A DNA stretch of 64,000 bases from Membranipora membranacea (lineage: Eukaryota; Bryozoa; Gymnolaemata; Cheilostomatida; Membraniporidae). A program made the translations under genes and the position numbers. Numbering within the stretch: the first letter of the stretch is position 1; each line of letters begins with the position of its first letter. Where the stretch lies: the NCBI GenBank assembly GCA_914767715.1, contig OU612075.1, positions 4,650,001 through 4,714,000 on the forward strand, given 5' to 3'. Below the pieces are notes generated by a model. It was not told the DNA's origin and searched no databases. It saw only the letters and a list, made by a program, of their open reading frames with translations. Positions 15,860-25,902 of the stretch are shown here, piece after piece.

Positions 15860-18800
15860 TTTCAGTGACCAAACCAATAGATTGAATGAAGCCCCACAAA
15901 GTTTCCCTCGCCCTTCTGATCGCCTTCGGAGGCCACCCTATATTTATTATGAATATAAAGATTATTATCCACCATTAAGCACCACTCAATCTGAGTCAAT
16001 CACAAGTATCGGGTGTAGTTATCCCCCAATTTTACACACAATTTTGATGATTATTATCTAAGGTGGAGGGTAATTGTGGGTTATCACAGTTTGATAGCAT
16101 TTGTCTGCTTATGTTTTTCTCTAAGCAGCTGCTGGGAGTGTTTACAGGCAGCGATACAGGGACAGTATCACAGCATGAAGCCTACTGGTAGTCAATCAGT
16201 ATTCAACTGGTCGTCTTTCTGATGGGAATGATTGTCAATATCTATTTCGAAGGCTAGGGCAATAGCGTGTGTGAATAGAAGGCCCCTTTATCCTGGGGTA
16301 TGCAACCCCAGTCCTCATGATCTTAGGTGTAGCATTGGTCAGAGCTGCAATTGGTAGTCAATTGGTAGTCTTTCTGAATTCTCCCTGTTCGGATGTAAAT
16401 GATTGTATTTTAAGTGTAAACATCTATTTTGATTATATAGCCCCGTGTGATCAGACAGAAGCTAGGAATCCCTTTTATCCTGGCATATGCAACCCCAGTC
16501 CTCATGATTTCAGGTCTAGCTTTGGTCTGAATCACAAACGGTAGACAATTGGTAGTAAATCAGTTATAGCAATGAACTAAACCTTTAGTTCATTGGTTAT
16601 AGTCACCTACGGTAAATACCAACTCTTGGTGATGGAAATTTGTTATGTCCCAGTGAAGTATGTCACTCATTTTTGATCGACAGTCAGTTATGCACAGAAA
16701 ATGTAAATTTTAAGGGTGGAGTAAGGAACAGAGCTATAACACAATCCCAGTCAATATTAAATTGTAACTTGCACTAAAACATCAAAATTGGTGAGGAGTG
16801 GGAGTTTATGAAGCTAAAAAAAAGCCCAGAGCTTCAGTAATTAAGCTTAGTGCTGAACCAAGCTCCATGTCACTGGACAGTCTCGGACTCAATCGCTAAA
16901 AATAGCCTACAACTACAACAGTTTTACCAGAATTATAACTGGATGACATGCAGCGGTAAGGGGAAAACCCATGGACTTAATGGGAAAACCTTATATGCTG
17001 GTCGCAGCAAATCCGACACACCTAGGAAATCTTCTTGGCATCATACCAGCATTTAGCTGAGGGTTAGGCCGATTTCATTTACTGAATCCGGACGTCGCAG
17101 GTACAAAGAGCAAGTTTTTTAGTCATCCACTCCATTTACAGAGACTTCATTGTGGGATGACTAAAATATGATACCCTAGATTTCGAGTATGTTTTGAAAT
17201 GAAAGTGTCAAAGGGTTTTTGCCAACAGTGTTGTTTTCGTTTAGTATTGAAAACCGAGCACGCATGAGTAGCCAAGAATAACAAGGACAGCCATTGTTTG
17301 TGTATAGAAATCATTTCACGACAGGCATCCAAAAGGAATGTGCATCAATAAAAAATCGATGGAATGAATTCATGCGAGTGAGACCAGTGGACAAAAGCAA
17401 TGACTGGTTCAGATTGATTGATCACATATTATATCTGAACTTTAAGTTACCCCCAAAAGTCAGTTCTCAGCGCTGCTTCTTGTATATCGTTTGCAATCAG
17501 CACATCAAACGAATATGATATCGAGGGTTGACATGCCTTGACACCTTGTATTTTGTGCACATGCTGTGCAACTGATCATCTGTTTAAATGCTAACGCAGC
17601 ATAGATGCAGGGATATTTTCTGATATAACAGGCAATATTCTTCCCAGAACATGTACTACAAGTAGCTGTCGTGAAGGGAAATTATCTAATAAATGGTCTG
17701 CTGTCTGTCTGGGAGTAAAATGCCTTGTCAATAGCATGATTGTTTAGTTTGGATGACAGTTTTGAGCACTTGTTGTGAGAGCACCTGCTTTTGGCAGTAA
17801 GGGCCCACCAACAAAAACTTGAGCATGTCATACTACTAGCATTATAGCTAGGGGCATTTTAAATATTCCTCGAATTAAATTGTTTAGGATTGGTGGCATT
17901 CCGTAGTGGAACACTATCCTGTTTTCCTGACAGCATTGATTATATTGTCTACACAGGAAATAAGCAAATCTTGCTGTTGCTGCAATTGTCACCTCATGTG
18001 ACACTCTAGCAATGTGCTTGCACAAATCTGATAGTTGTCACCACTGATGTATAATAGTTACGTCAGCATACATATATAATCAAGTTACACGCCTTGCACA
18101 AATCATTCACAGTAACAGTAGCGATCATCTTGTTTGTCAAGCAGACAAAGTTCTGCAATAATGTTGGGTTTGGTTTTCTTCCGGTTAATGCACATCATTG
18201 ATTTGACAATTCAACGCCATGCTTTCACTTTCAACAGTACAATGTAGTATGTAATGGCCATTAGATGTTGTTATTCGAGTGGAATGAAAAGCATCACAAC
18301 AATGTATTGTATTTGCAAGTTGATGACATAAATCACTTGAAGGTAGATGTCACGACATTCCACAATGAATGGTGCATTGCATAAATGGACTGAGAGTTTG
18401 GCTGCCTTCTTTGTTGAGTTGACAGGATGACTATTACAGGTTTAATCTTTGTGTTTTTAATTTCAAGGTCTGGCTTGCTAGGTATTTTAGTGTATTAATA
18501 ATTGCCAAGTCGACAGTTACTCTTTGCATTCAGGCTGCTGGGCCGCCTTTTGTTTACAGCTAACGGCAGATGTCACCATTTACGAAGAGATTCCCATATT
18601 CCCTTTCATTAATACCTACCTTGCCCTTACTATACTGAACATGACAGACTGAGTTACCATATATCAAGTCAATGGTTACAACATACAGTAGTGCGCATAT
18701 CACTGCACAACACACAGGTATTCAGCTAGAAACCATGAGTCAAGCGCTGTTTCGAGTACAACCTCATCATGGCCAGCCCAAGCAGCATGAAGCCACCCCT

Positions 18801-18977
18801 TTGGAAGAATGTCTCATGAAACATTGCAGGAGAGCATGATTTGATAAAATAACATACCTCTATCCATCTCTGCATTTCCTGCACGGCCAGGTCTGTGTAG
18901 AACTCCATCTCTTCTTTCTCTCTCTGATCCATCTGACTCAGATAACTGGCCATCTCTTCTTCCTCCTCATAATCCAT
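1209..18977 (-). CDS. LIMCH1: LIMCH1/LMO7-like protein, N-terminal calponin-homology region (six exons; gene continues beyond left edge)
   Basis: Coding exons on the minus strand, in order: 18977-18858, 10129-10056, 9527-9458, 6170-6058, 5135-5084 and 1429-1209. All have GT-AG borders and matching phases, giving 216 codons plus 2 nt. Residues 1-27 are acidic (DYEEEEEM). A type-2-like calponin-homology domain then runs to about residue 165, with AVQEMQRWIEAVTRKKF, DGTILCELLNGILPG, VKRINRLPTPMAGMDNLNVF, GLKEAQLFAPSDLQD, KRLRNVAITIFWLAR and a final GPELDLTNFTALVNAKTL. The INRLPTP(I/M)AG motif and the Asp-Leu-Gln-Asp turn are typical of LIMCH1 and LMO7, which act on actomyosin and at adherens junctions. 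A Ser/His-rich stretch follows the domain. The 52-nt fifth exon was placed by phase and by the KRLRN match. The myosin-binding and LIM portions must lie to the left. LIMCH1 cannot be separated from LMO7 here, since invertebrates often have a single ancestor of both. The family is clear; the start codon is the only in-frame candidate I see. Confidence 0.88.
1612..1695. repeat. Imperfect foldback (inverted repeat)
   Basis: The outer arms are ATGTGACCAAT and ATTGGTCACAT. An inner perfect arm pair, TATCACAGAGTAA and TTACTCTGTGATA, closes on a short A/T-rich loop. The middle of each arm does not match. It lies upstream of the last visible LIMCH1-like exon on that gene's strand, within its fifth intron. 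It looks like a small MITE relic; no target duplication is evident. Confidence 0.6.
3428..3598 (+). repeat. Dispersed repeat, copy 1
   Basis: It runs from CAGTGAAAACACATTAAAGC to GGGAATGTTGTTAATAAGTA. The same beginning and end recur at 4819-5058, with the middle longer in the second copy. Both copies carry AGTTACAGACAAGAAG and CAGACCCACA motifs plus repeated CACAATGCAA words. No ORF or tRNA-like head is visible, so the class is unknown. Confidence 0.7.
4819..5058 (+). repeat. Dispersed repeat, copy 2
   Basis: This is related to 3428-3598 and expanded in the middle by extra copies of a (A)CCCACAATGCAA word. Its right end lies about 25 bp from the 52-nt fifth coding exon of the LIMCH1-like gene (5084-5135). 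Confidence 0.7.
5727..5790 (+). repeat. tRNA-like SINE head fragment followed by a T run
   Basis: The sequence TGGCCGAGCAGTTAGCATAA resembles a Ser/Leu-type tRNA A box. A B-box-like GGGGTTTTGATG and a ten-T run follow. The acceptor stem does not close, so it is more likely a tRNA-derived SINE relic than a tRNA gene. Confidence 0.4.
5963..6010. repeat. 12-bp tandem repeat, four units
   Basis: The unit CCCCATAGTTTT occurs four times without a break and is followed by a partial unit. It lies in intron 4 of the LIMCH1-like gene, about 50 bp past the exon 4 donor. Confidence 0.9.
6171..9457 (-). other. Intron 3 of the LIMCH1-like gene
   Basis: AT-rich intronic sequence. I see no exon with both splice signals, no tRNA-like head and no long inverted repeat. 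Confidence 0.6.
10190..10379 (-). repeat. tRNA-derived SINE copy
   Basis: Read on the minus strand it begins with a tRNA-like head: GGAGGTGGCTCAGTTGGTTA as the A box, then GGTTGTGGGTCCGAATCCC as the B box. A body containing the GACCTGCCTG(T/C)AAA motif follows. The same head and body recur at 13055-13240, 20477-20626, 45700-45895 and 61619-61860. It lies in intron 1 of the LIMCH1-like gene. Confidence 0.75.
11503..11690 (+). repeat. Degraded copy of the CAGG MITE family
   Basis: It shares a series of words with copies at 58180-58392 and 60612-60840: GTAGTTTTAGGGAGG, TGGCCTTAAAACATAATAAT, GATAATCCATGTCAGAATCA and GGAAGAGCTTA. The right terminus is not clear. Confidence 0.6.
12476..12575 (+). 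repeat. Long-range inverted repeat, arm 1
   Basis: This ~100-bp stretch, containing TGAGTCATGGTTTCTAGCTG and CCTGTGTGTTGTGCAG, returns in reverse complement at 18691-18789. The arms sit about 6 kb apart at opposite ends of intron 1 of the LIMCH1-like gene. They look like two opposite insertions of one dispersed element. Confidence 0.8.
13055..13240 (-). repeat. tRNA-derived SINE copy, degraded head
   Basis: The minus strand shows the family's A-box start (GTAGGAGGTAACTCCGTTTA), the CAAGTGTTGAAGGTTCTGGG B-box region and the CCTGCCTTCAAACCGAGAG body. The head has lost several tRNA-like positions. Confidence 0.65.
15829..15858. repeat. AT/AC dinucleotide microsatellite
   Basis: A run of TA units passes into ACAC and back to ATAT. 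It is intronic. Confidence 0.85.
16180..16545. repeat. Direct tandem duplication of ~180 bp, diverged
   Basis: The phrase CTTTATCCTGG(G/C)(G/A)TATGCAACCCCAGTCC appears near 16288 and again near 16471. Both are followed by TCATGAT(C/T)TTAGG-like sequence and flanked by CAATTGGTAGT words. It is non-coding and intronic. Confidence 0.75.
18691..18789 (-). repeat. Long-range inverted repeat, arm 2
   Basis: Reverse-complement partner of 12476-12575. It starts about 70 bp downstream of the donor of the first LIMCH1-like coding exon. Confidence 0.8.
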
Positions 18978-21656
18978 TCTTATCAGAAGTCAAGGAGGCA
19001 ATAAAATGAATATCCTTGAAATCCACTCCTGATGCAAAACTTTTCCTGCTTGCTATGGATACTTGGATGTTATGTGCCGTTTCCCGCTTGCTATGTGATG
19101 ACTAAACTAGGCGTGCGTTGGATGTTATGTATTAATAACTTCGCTTTGCTCTGTATCAAACTTTTCCTGCTCGCTATGGATGCTTGAAGGTTATAGGCTT
19201 ATATCTTGGCTTTGAGCTGTGTCGAGTAATTCACATGTGATTCCATAAAATGAGTGCTACTGAGTCTCCTTTACACCATTTGCTGGTGTCGGCCTGAGAG
19301 TGTATCCTCTGTTTGCTAGGTAAGACGCTGAGTCACACTGCTATTCATAGGTGTTATACCTACGAGTATAAAGAGAATAGCCTACATTGTGGAGGAAGAG
19401 AGACAAGTGATGTTGAAACAGTGTTCAAAATATTTATCACATTGAAAGCCATGTTGTGAGTGAACGAATGAGTGATCCAGGAACAGGTTTGTATAGGCTG
19501 TCAATGTTTGCTAGGGAACAATGCCTGACTGGATTTCAAAGCATGGATATCATGTGGGCGCAGTGTCAGTGAATCGACAGTATGCTACAAAGTTGACACA
19601 TCATTTTTCAGCTCGTTTCAACATCTACAATTCATGACATCTATCAGATGGCATTAAAACGCCCAAAGCTCGGTTTAAGTTTACATGATCGGATTTATAT
19701 TTCGTATGTTGATTTCTCGGTTTCATTCCATAAAAAGGCAATAAAAGTAATTAGTGAGATTAAAACAACCCTGGCATGAAAAATGTGGAAATTAAATTAC
19801 TATAAATCTAGCTTAGGCATGAAAAAGCAATTTATGCTACTCAACGATAATTATTGCACAATATATGATATATTTCACTGCATTCTTTTCCAGCAAATGA
19901 CTAGCCTAGACAGCCATCTTTAGGTCAACATAACTTCATAAACCATCAATTGCTTTTGCCTTTTATTATGTAAAAAAGTGTGGTCTTTTTGACCGATTTC
20001 AAGTCATTCCAGGTGTATTAAAGTAGTTAGGCATCTACTTATATTTTTAAATGATTCATTAACGACAGCTATTTCATCATTTGATTGCTGTGGTATCAAT
20101 CAATTTCTTCCTGAGGGGCAGGGAATATGTTGAAGGCAACATGGCAGGAATGATTCTGAACAGGAAGAAAGGGTTTTGCAGCAATACTTGTTACAGAGTA
20201 ATTGAAAATCATAACAGGGAGTACATAAGGCATTCGACTCAATATAGCTTTGGTAGTCCTAGACAAAGATCTCAACTCTGTTCAAGGAGTAGGATTCCTC
20301 TAACTCCATGGTCTGTTGCAAAAATGATTATTAGATGCAAATCTCGATTTCTCAGAAAGGGGCAGATCTGCGCAATCAGTATTTGTTTTACCAGGAAAAC
20401 AGTTACCCCTCAGATATCACACAATATAGTTTTTACGTAAACAGCAGTACACTGATGTGAGGACCAAATAAGATTGAAGGAGGTAGCTCAGTTGGTTAGA
20501 GCGCCTGCCTGCCCTCTAACACACAAGCGTTGGAGGTCTCAGGTTCAATTGACGCCCTCAACTTAGCCCTCAAGTCACCTAAATTTCTCAGTCTTCGGAC
20601 AGAGACAAAAACTTGCGATTTTAACCCACAAGCACTTGAATGGTTCATTCATCCTAAATCTGGATACACATAACAGGTGCCCTTTGCAGATCTGACTTTT
20701 GACTGTTTTACATGCCACTGCCACAATCCCATGACATCTGTTGAATTGATCTAGAGACTCTATTTTGAGTGTATGTGTATCTGGCAATACTTTGATACAC
20801 TATATTGTTTGTAATAAAAATGAAATATACTATATATATACATAAATATATTCAGACAACTTACTTACTCTTAGTTTAATTAATGCTCTTTTTCATTACT
20901 CACAATCAAGACAGTGACTTTGGTGTTATGGAAATACTAACCTGACTGCAGTGTCCATTGCTTATATAATCACCCCAATGCAGAACCGGTTTCTCTGTGG
21001 CTTTGACTACTGTATCCAAATTAAAAATAACCCCACAGTACAACTGGAATTTAGTTCAGTGTGTCTTCTTTGGCTGTCAATGAATGGAACAACAGCAGTA
21101 ATGTTATTATTTTCATAAAATCAACCACGTGCAAATCACGTGAGGATTTGTGAATAGATTTGTGTCATTTGTAGATCAGGAAAGCTACATGTGATTGGCT
21201 CTCATTATATTTTAAGCCAATTGAAATGATGCTCTCTTCCTTAAAAAGTTCAAAAAAGGTCAAGGTCAAACATCATGGTGAGACATTTTTTGTGAGAATA
21301 ATTCATTTTACACTTTCAATTTGGTATACAGTAAGGAAATCAGAGACTATCATGCGACAGGAGTATTAATCCGTGGTTGGGATAGACAACATTGGTCACT
21401 GTTTATTTCATTTGATTTGAATTGTAATTTGACAAGTAAACCAAGAAAATAATGCTCACAGTCACTCACTCACTCCCCCCTGGGCCCTTCTTTTAATCTT
21501 TGGACTGTAACTTTGGTAAGGCCTAACACTAACAGTCACACTCATTGATTTTTTTTATAAGATGTGACGGCAAGATGAAGCTTGAGATTTACGAAATGCT
21601 TAACAAACATGAAGATAATCCTCTAGTATATCTATCTATGCTTCAAATGTAAGCCA
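18978..21656. other. Upstream region between the LIMCH1-like gene and the retrotransposon
   Basis: It should contain the LIMCH1-like promoter and 5' UTR (minus strand) and the 5' UTR of the retrotransposon (plus strand). Apart from a SINE at 20477-20626 and a short repeated TTTTCCTGCT(T/C)GCTATGGAT phrase near 19039 and 19163, I see no coding structure. No clear TATA box or CpG-rich block stands out. Confidence 0.5.
20477..20626 (+). repeat. tRNA-derived SINE copy
   Basis: The head GGAGGTAGCTCAGTTGGTTA then GAGCGCC, a B-box-like CTCAGGTTCAATTGA, and a tail ending CTTGCGATTTTAA match the other SINE copies. The 3' acceptor strand that would pair with the first seven bases is missing, so it is not a functional tRNA. 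Confidence 0.7.
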
Positions 21657-22844
21657 ATGGTGTTACCTAAGCACTCAGAAAACCTATTCTCTGGTATTAT
21701 CAAAAAAGTAGAGATGATGTTGGATGAGCCTCCCAAGAGAGTCAAGCTCTCTGAACAGATATTGAATAACTTATCAGCCAGACTTGTTGATTTAGACAAA
21801 ATGGTTAATGATCATAGATCGTCCCTTGATAAGCTAGTGTCCGATCATGGCAAATCTCTATATGATAATAGCGCTGAAATCAGTAGTATAATTCACAACT
21901 TGAAGTGTGCTAAACCCATTGCTGAGGAGTTGTCCCCATGTCGACCCAGTCGAACAGAGAATCGATCATGGTATGAGTCGGATGATGACCATGATACTAT
22001 GACTAATAGACACAGACTATCAGATAATGTATGGGATAAGGTTCCACCATCTGTTATGGCACCCCCTGACATGTATCCCAGACCCCCAGATATGTATCTC
22101 AGACCCCCACTACAAAACAGGTATCCTAGACCACCGCCTCCTTTTCAACGAAACCATAATATGAGTAGAGGTATGACAAACTCAAGTGGTCACCCACTTG
22201 TAAATAATAGGAACCCCTCAACAGTGCCTAGTAAGAAGCACCGTTTCAACCCTGATCCTAATCTCACATTAGTAGTTTATAATATGAAAGGTAACAGAAA
22301 TATCAACAACATTATTGAGCAGTTACACTTCTTATGTAAGATATATTCCACTGAAATACAAGTGGCTGATCGTTTACCTTCAAATGGAAAAATAGATCCA
22401 CCCATTGCAATCACATGTATTAACCCTGCTATAAAGTGGATGTTCATAAGAGAGGTCAATAAGCTACGATTTGATACTGATACTGCAGAAGAATTCAAGA
22501 ATGTGTTTGCAAGACCATTTTTAGATGAGGAACAGCTTAGGGAGGACCGTGCTCTTGTGAGGAAACTGACAAACATCAGAGCTAAGCATGGAGACAGATC
22601 ATTTAAAATATTTAAAGGTGAGATATATGAAACCACCAACGGTGAGAGATCCTTATACAAAGAAGAAGATGATATAGCAGAGGAGGAATACCATACTTCT
22701 CTTGAAGATGATGAAGACGAAGAATCTGTACAAGCACCAGCCAAAGAAGCTAACCCGCTAGCCACTAATGCTGAACCAGCTTGCCCACAAGTTACCGGTG
22801 ATGTCTCCATGAGCATTCAGGCACCTGCAAACACAACAACTTGA
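21657..22844 (+). CDS. LINE ORF1 protein (395 aa)
   Basis: Probably the RNA-binding chaperone of the retrotransposon particle. The N-terminal ~100 residues are rich in heptad-like Leu/Val/Ile and charged residues (LSEQILNNLSARLVDLDKMV), compatible with a coiled coil. Residues ~130-180 are Pro-rich (MYPRPPDMYLRPP, YPRPPPPF). Residues ~200-320 (LTLVVYNMKGN, then ARPFLDEEQLREDRALVRKL and the following KIFKGEIYE) resemble the RRM/CTD-like core of LINE ORF1 proteins. The tail is acidic. I see no CCHC knuckle. I infer the role from position and composition; it could only be confirmed by profile search. The start is the first ATG after an in-frame stop (TAA at 21651) and is the only good candidate. 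Confidence 0.8.
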   Translation: MVLPKHSENLFSGIIKKVEMMLDEPPKRVKLSEQILNNLSARLVDLDKMVNDHRSSLDKLVSDHGKSLYDNSAEISSIIHNLKCAKPIAEELSPCRPSRTENRSWYESDDDHDTMTNRHRLSDNVWDKVPPSVMAPPDMYPRPPDMYLRPPLQNRYPRPPPPFQRNHNMSRGMTNSSGHPLVNNRNPSTVPSKKHRFNPDPNLTLVVYNMKGNRNINNIIEQLHFLCKIYSTEIQVADRLPSNGKIDPPIAITCINPAIKWMFIREVNKLRFDTDTAEEFKNVFARPFLDEEQLREDRALVRKLTNIRAKHGDRSFKIFKGEIYETTNGERSLYKEEDDIAEEEYHTSLEDDEDEESVQAPAKEANPLATNAEPACPQVTGDVSMSIQAPANTTT

Positions 22845-22897
22845 AGCAGACGACAGTGCTAACAACAAACAGCTCACTGGAGAATCAAACAAGGATA

Positions 22898-25624
22898 ATG
22901 GGGAAAGTTAAAGTTCTCAGTATGAACTGTAACTCTATTAAAGGAAAACTGGACCTGATTAAAGCAAATGTTGAAACATATAAACCAGATCTCATAGCAG
23001 TCACTGAAACAAAAATTGGTGAAAATTTTGATGATAACGAATTCTTAGGAAATAAGTATACTTTATATAGAAACGATAGAAATAAAGGCGCTGGGGGAAC
23101 CCTTTTCGCCACGTCTACTGAATCATCACTTGTCATCCTCAATACTTCCTACGGACCAGGTGAGTCTGTCACTTTACAAATCCAGGTGCATCCTAAAGTC
23201 AAAATTAACTTTGTTGTGTACTATCGACCGCCAAATGAATACTGTCTAGACAATTTAGAAGCCTTGATTGATGAAAATGTTCATGATAACTGCCTTTATT
23301 TTGGTGACTTCAATCTGCCAGATATTGTCTGGAGGAAAGATGGTGATACATCCTATGTTAAGCCTTCATCTAATAAGAAAGCATTGCACAACAAAGCTCT
23401 TGAAATTATAAATGATGCTGATCTGGTTCAACTTGTTCTTGAGTCCACTCACATAGCCGGTAATACACTTGATCTTGTTATGGTTAATAAGTCTGCATTG
23501 GATCAGTTGACTGTTACGTGCAATATTAAACCATACATCTCGGATCATAAAATGATCCTCACCGAGATTGCTATCCAAAGCTTTGAGAAGAGTGAAACCA
23601 ACACAACCCAGCAAAAAAGACTCAATTTCAACAAGGCAGACTACTCCAAAATCGAAGAACACTTCTCCAGTCTAAAAACATTCTACAAAGAAACTGAAAC
23701 GGACAACCTCTCAGTTGAAAACATCTGGAATAAATTTGAATCTGCAACTAAAGAAGCTACAGCAACTATACCAGGTAAGCTAAATAGGCCTAAGGGACAT
23801 CCATGGATTAAACGTGAAATTAAACGCCTCATTAGTAAAAGAGATCGGCTATTTGACCGGAATGAACGATTCCCTAGCATAGCCCATGAAAATGAGTATG
23901 ATGATATATGCTCTGAGATCAAAATGAAAGTTAAGAATGCTAAGAGCTCTTACCTCAAAGACCATCTTACCAAGCAGTTGGAAGATGGCAATTCTAAACC
24001 TTTGTTCAACTATCTGAAGAAAACCAGTGGTCGATCCAATAGTATCACTTGGCTCAAAGATACTCCATCTGACCAGGTACCTGATAGGTTAGCTGAGCAT
24101 TTTGCCTCAGTCTACACTGCAAAGCAATATAATAAGCCTAAGATGGCAGAAACGCATATATCAGTTATGGATAAAATACATGTCAGTAAATCTGGCATAG
24201 AAGTCATGCTCAAGAAACTTGACTCTAGAAAATCTTGCGGACCAGACAACATTTCTGCTATGACCCTGAAGATGTTTGCCAACAATGTACCATCTTTTAT
24301 AGATTGTGTTCAACATGTGATTCAGGCTAGTGTGAAGGCTGGTAAAGTACCGAAGATATGGCGCCATGCAAATGTCACTCCAGTGTATAAAGGTGGTGAC
24401 CGTTCCGATAGCAACAACTACCGTCCGATCAGTCTCACATGTATTATATCCAAGCTCACTGAACACATACTCTGCTCTAACATGTGGAGTCATATAGAGG
24501 AGCATGATATTGTGAGTGACAGGCAACATGGATTCAGGAGAGGGCTGAATACTACAACTCAACTATTACATGTCATTCATTTTGCAACCCAATCCCTTGA
24601 TCAGCACAAAGATTACCATATTATTAGCTTCGATTTTTCAAAAGCCTTCGATAAGGTGCCTCATGCGCTGCTTATTCATAAATTGAAACATTATAAGTTT
24701 GATAGTAAATGCATTGAATGGATTGAAAGCTGGCTGACTGATAGGACATGTACTGTTAACGTTAATGGCAATAAATCTAGTATATTTCATGCTTCATCTG
24801 GTGTTCCACAGGGATCGGTCTTAGGACCACTTTTGTTTCTGATATACGTTAATGACATCTCACAGTCAATCCAAAACTCTGACTGCAGGTTATATGCAGA
24901 TGACACCATCTTATGTTCAGAAATCATAAATGATGCTAAATCTCTTCAAGATGATATAAATGAATTGAAAAGTTGGGCTGATAAATGGGGTATGATTTTC
25001 AACCATAAGAAATGTGTACATGTGAAAGTAGGAAGTGATCAGCCAGATATAAGTCTGAAGCTTGGTGACAATGTCATTCCACACTCAGACTCTGTCAAGT
25101 ACCTTGGTGTGACCATCCATTCCAACCTGAAATGGAATGTACATATATCGAATGTAGTAAAGAAGGCGAATCGTTCACTCGGTCTCATAAAACGAGGACT
25201 CAAAGAGGCCCCGGTTAAAACCAAACTTCTAGCTTACAAAACCATGGTTAAACCCATCTTAGAATATACATGTCAGGTGTGGTCGCCACATAACATTGGT
25301 CTGAATAATAGCTTGGAAAAAGTTCAGAGAAATGCAGTAAAATGGATATATCATTTAAATAAAACTGACAGCGTAACTGAATGTATGAATAACCATGCTA
25401 TTCCCCTTTTGTCTGACAGGAGAGAAGCAATAGATATTACATTTCTTAGAAAAGTGGAAGGAGGACTGTTCGACATAAAACTGAATACCTATATACGCTT
25501 TGTTTCATCTACCCACGACACCAGAGGTAAAACAATTAGTTGGCAGCATAGTTGTGATGCATGGTCACATAGCTACTATAATAGAATGAGGCCAGAGGTA
25601 AAGGTATATTTTCCTCCAAATTAA
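22898..25624 (+). CDS. LINE ORF2: endonuclease-reverse transcriptase (908 aa)
   Basis: Performs target-primed reverse transcription. The N-terminal endonuclease domain shows VLSMNCNSIKGK, the catalytic-region VTETKIGE, FGDFNLPDIVW and the SDHKMI histidine motif. The reverse transcriptase shows RKSCGPDNIS, NNYRPISLTCIISKLTEHIL, QHGFRRGLNTTTQLL, IISFDFSKAFDKVPHALL, SGVPQGSVLGPLLFLIYVND, the catalytic LYADDTIL and KYLGVTIHSNLKWN. No RNase H or C-terminal zinc knuckle is visible. I chose the ATG at 22898 (MGKVKVLSMNC), 53 bases after the ORF1 stop. The frame is open further upstream, to at least 22841 where it overlaps the ORF1 stop, so re-initiation or a shifted start cannot be excluded. No stop or frameshift interrupts it. 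Confidence 0.92.
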   Translation: MGKVKVLSMNCNSIKGKLDLIKANVETYKPDLIAVTETKIGENFDDNEFLGNKYTLYRNDRNKGAGGTLFATSTESSLVILNTSYGPGESVTLQIQVHPKVKINFVVYYRPPNEYCLDNLEALIDENVHDNCLYFGDFNLPDIVWRKDGDTSYVKPSSNKKALHNKALEIINDADLVQLVLESTHIAGNTLDLVMVNKSALDQLTVTCNIKPYISDHKMILTEIAIQSFEKSETNTTQQKRLNFNKADYSKIEEHFSSLKTFYKETETDNLSVENIWNKFESATKEATATIPGKLNRPKGHPWIKREIKRLISKRDRLFDRNERFPSIAHENEYDDICSEIKMKVKNAKSSYLKDHLTKQLEDGNSKPLFNYLKKTSGRSNSITWLKDTPSDQVPDRLAEHFASVYTAKQYNKPKMAETHISVMDKIHVSKSGIEVMLKKLDSRKSCGPDNISAMTLKMFANNVPSFIDCVQHVIQASVKAGKVPKIWRHANVTPVYKGGDRSDSNNYRPISLTCIISKLTEHILCSNMWSHIEEHDIVSDRQHGFRRGLNTTTQLLHVIHFATQSLDQHKDYHIISFDFSKAFDKVPHALLIHKLKHYKFDSKCIEWIESWLTDRTCTVNVNGNKSSIFHASSGVPQGSVLGPLLFLIYVNDISQSIQNSDCRLYADDTILCSEIINDAKSLQDDINELKSWADKWGMIFNHKKCVHVKVGSDQPDISLKLGDNVIPHSDSVKYLGVTIHSNLKWNVHISNVVKKANRSLGLIKRGLKEAPVKTKLLAYKTMVKPILEYTCQVWSPHNIGLNNSLEKVQRNAVKWIYHLNKTDSVTECMNNHAIPLLSDRREAIDITFLRKVEGGLFDIKLNTYIRFVSSTHDTRGKTISWQHSCDAWSHSYYNRMRPEVKVYFPPN

Positions 25625-25902
25625 CCTGACAACCTTCTAACAATTAACTAACATCTTAGCATTACATGTACATATCAAGTACATGCCGATAGACATCGAT
25701 TAACTATGGTCAACTTGTTTACTATAAATCCTTTCTCTTCATAACTGGGCAGGCAATTTATTAATGTTCAATTATTGGTGTATTTTTAACATTTTTTCTG
25801 TAAATTAATCACCTGCAATACCAGTACGCAATACCCCTCCGAACACACTGAAGGTATATTTATCCAAATGTGCCCGTGATGTGGACGGTTTGGATTAAGT
25901 TG

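Larger units (their letters stand above)
10130..18857 (-). other. Large intron 1 of the LIMCH1-like gene
   Basis: About 8.7 kb separates the first coding exon from the CH-domain exons. It holds two SINE copies, a degraded MITE near 11503-11690, a local duplication at 16180-16545, an AT/AC microsatellite near 15829-15858, a C run near 14867-14878 and one arm of a long-range inverted repeat. No other coding exon was recognised. Confidence 0.65.

Noticed and set aside
20081-20440. Plus-strand open frame of 119 codons
   Set aside because: No domain, no splice partner, composition typical of random AT-rich sequence. Frames of this length are expected by chance in 64 kb.
20477-20560. Possible functional tRNA gene (A and B boxes present)
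   Set aside because: The acceptor stem cannot close and the anticodon arm is enlarged; the same head recurs attached to a common body, so it is a SINE.
22277-22816. Minus-strand open frame of 179 codons
   Set aside because: Antisense to the LINE ORF1 acidic tail, giving a Ser-rich artefact; no start context or family motif.
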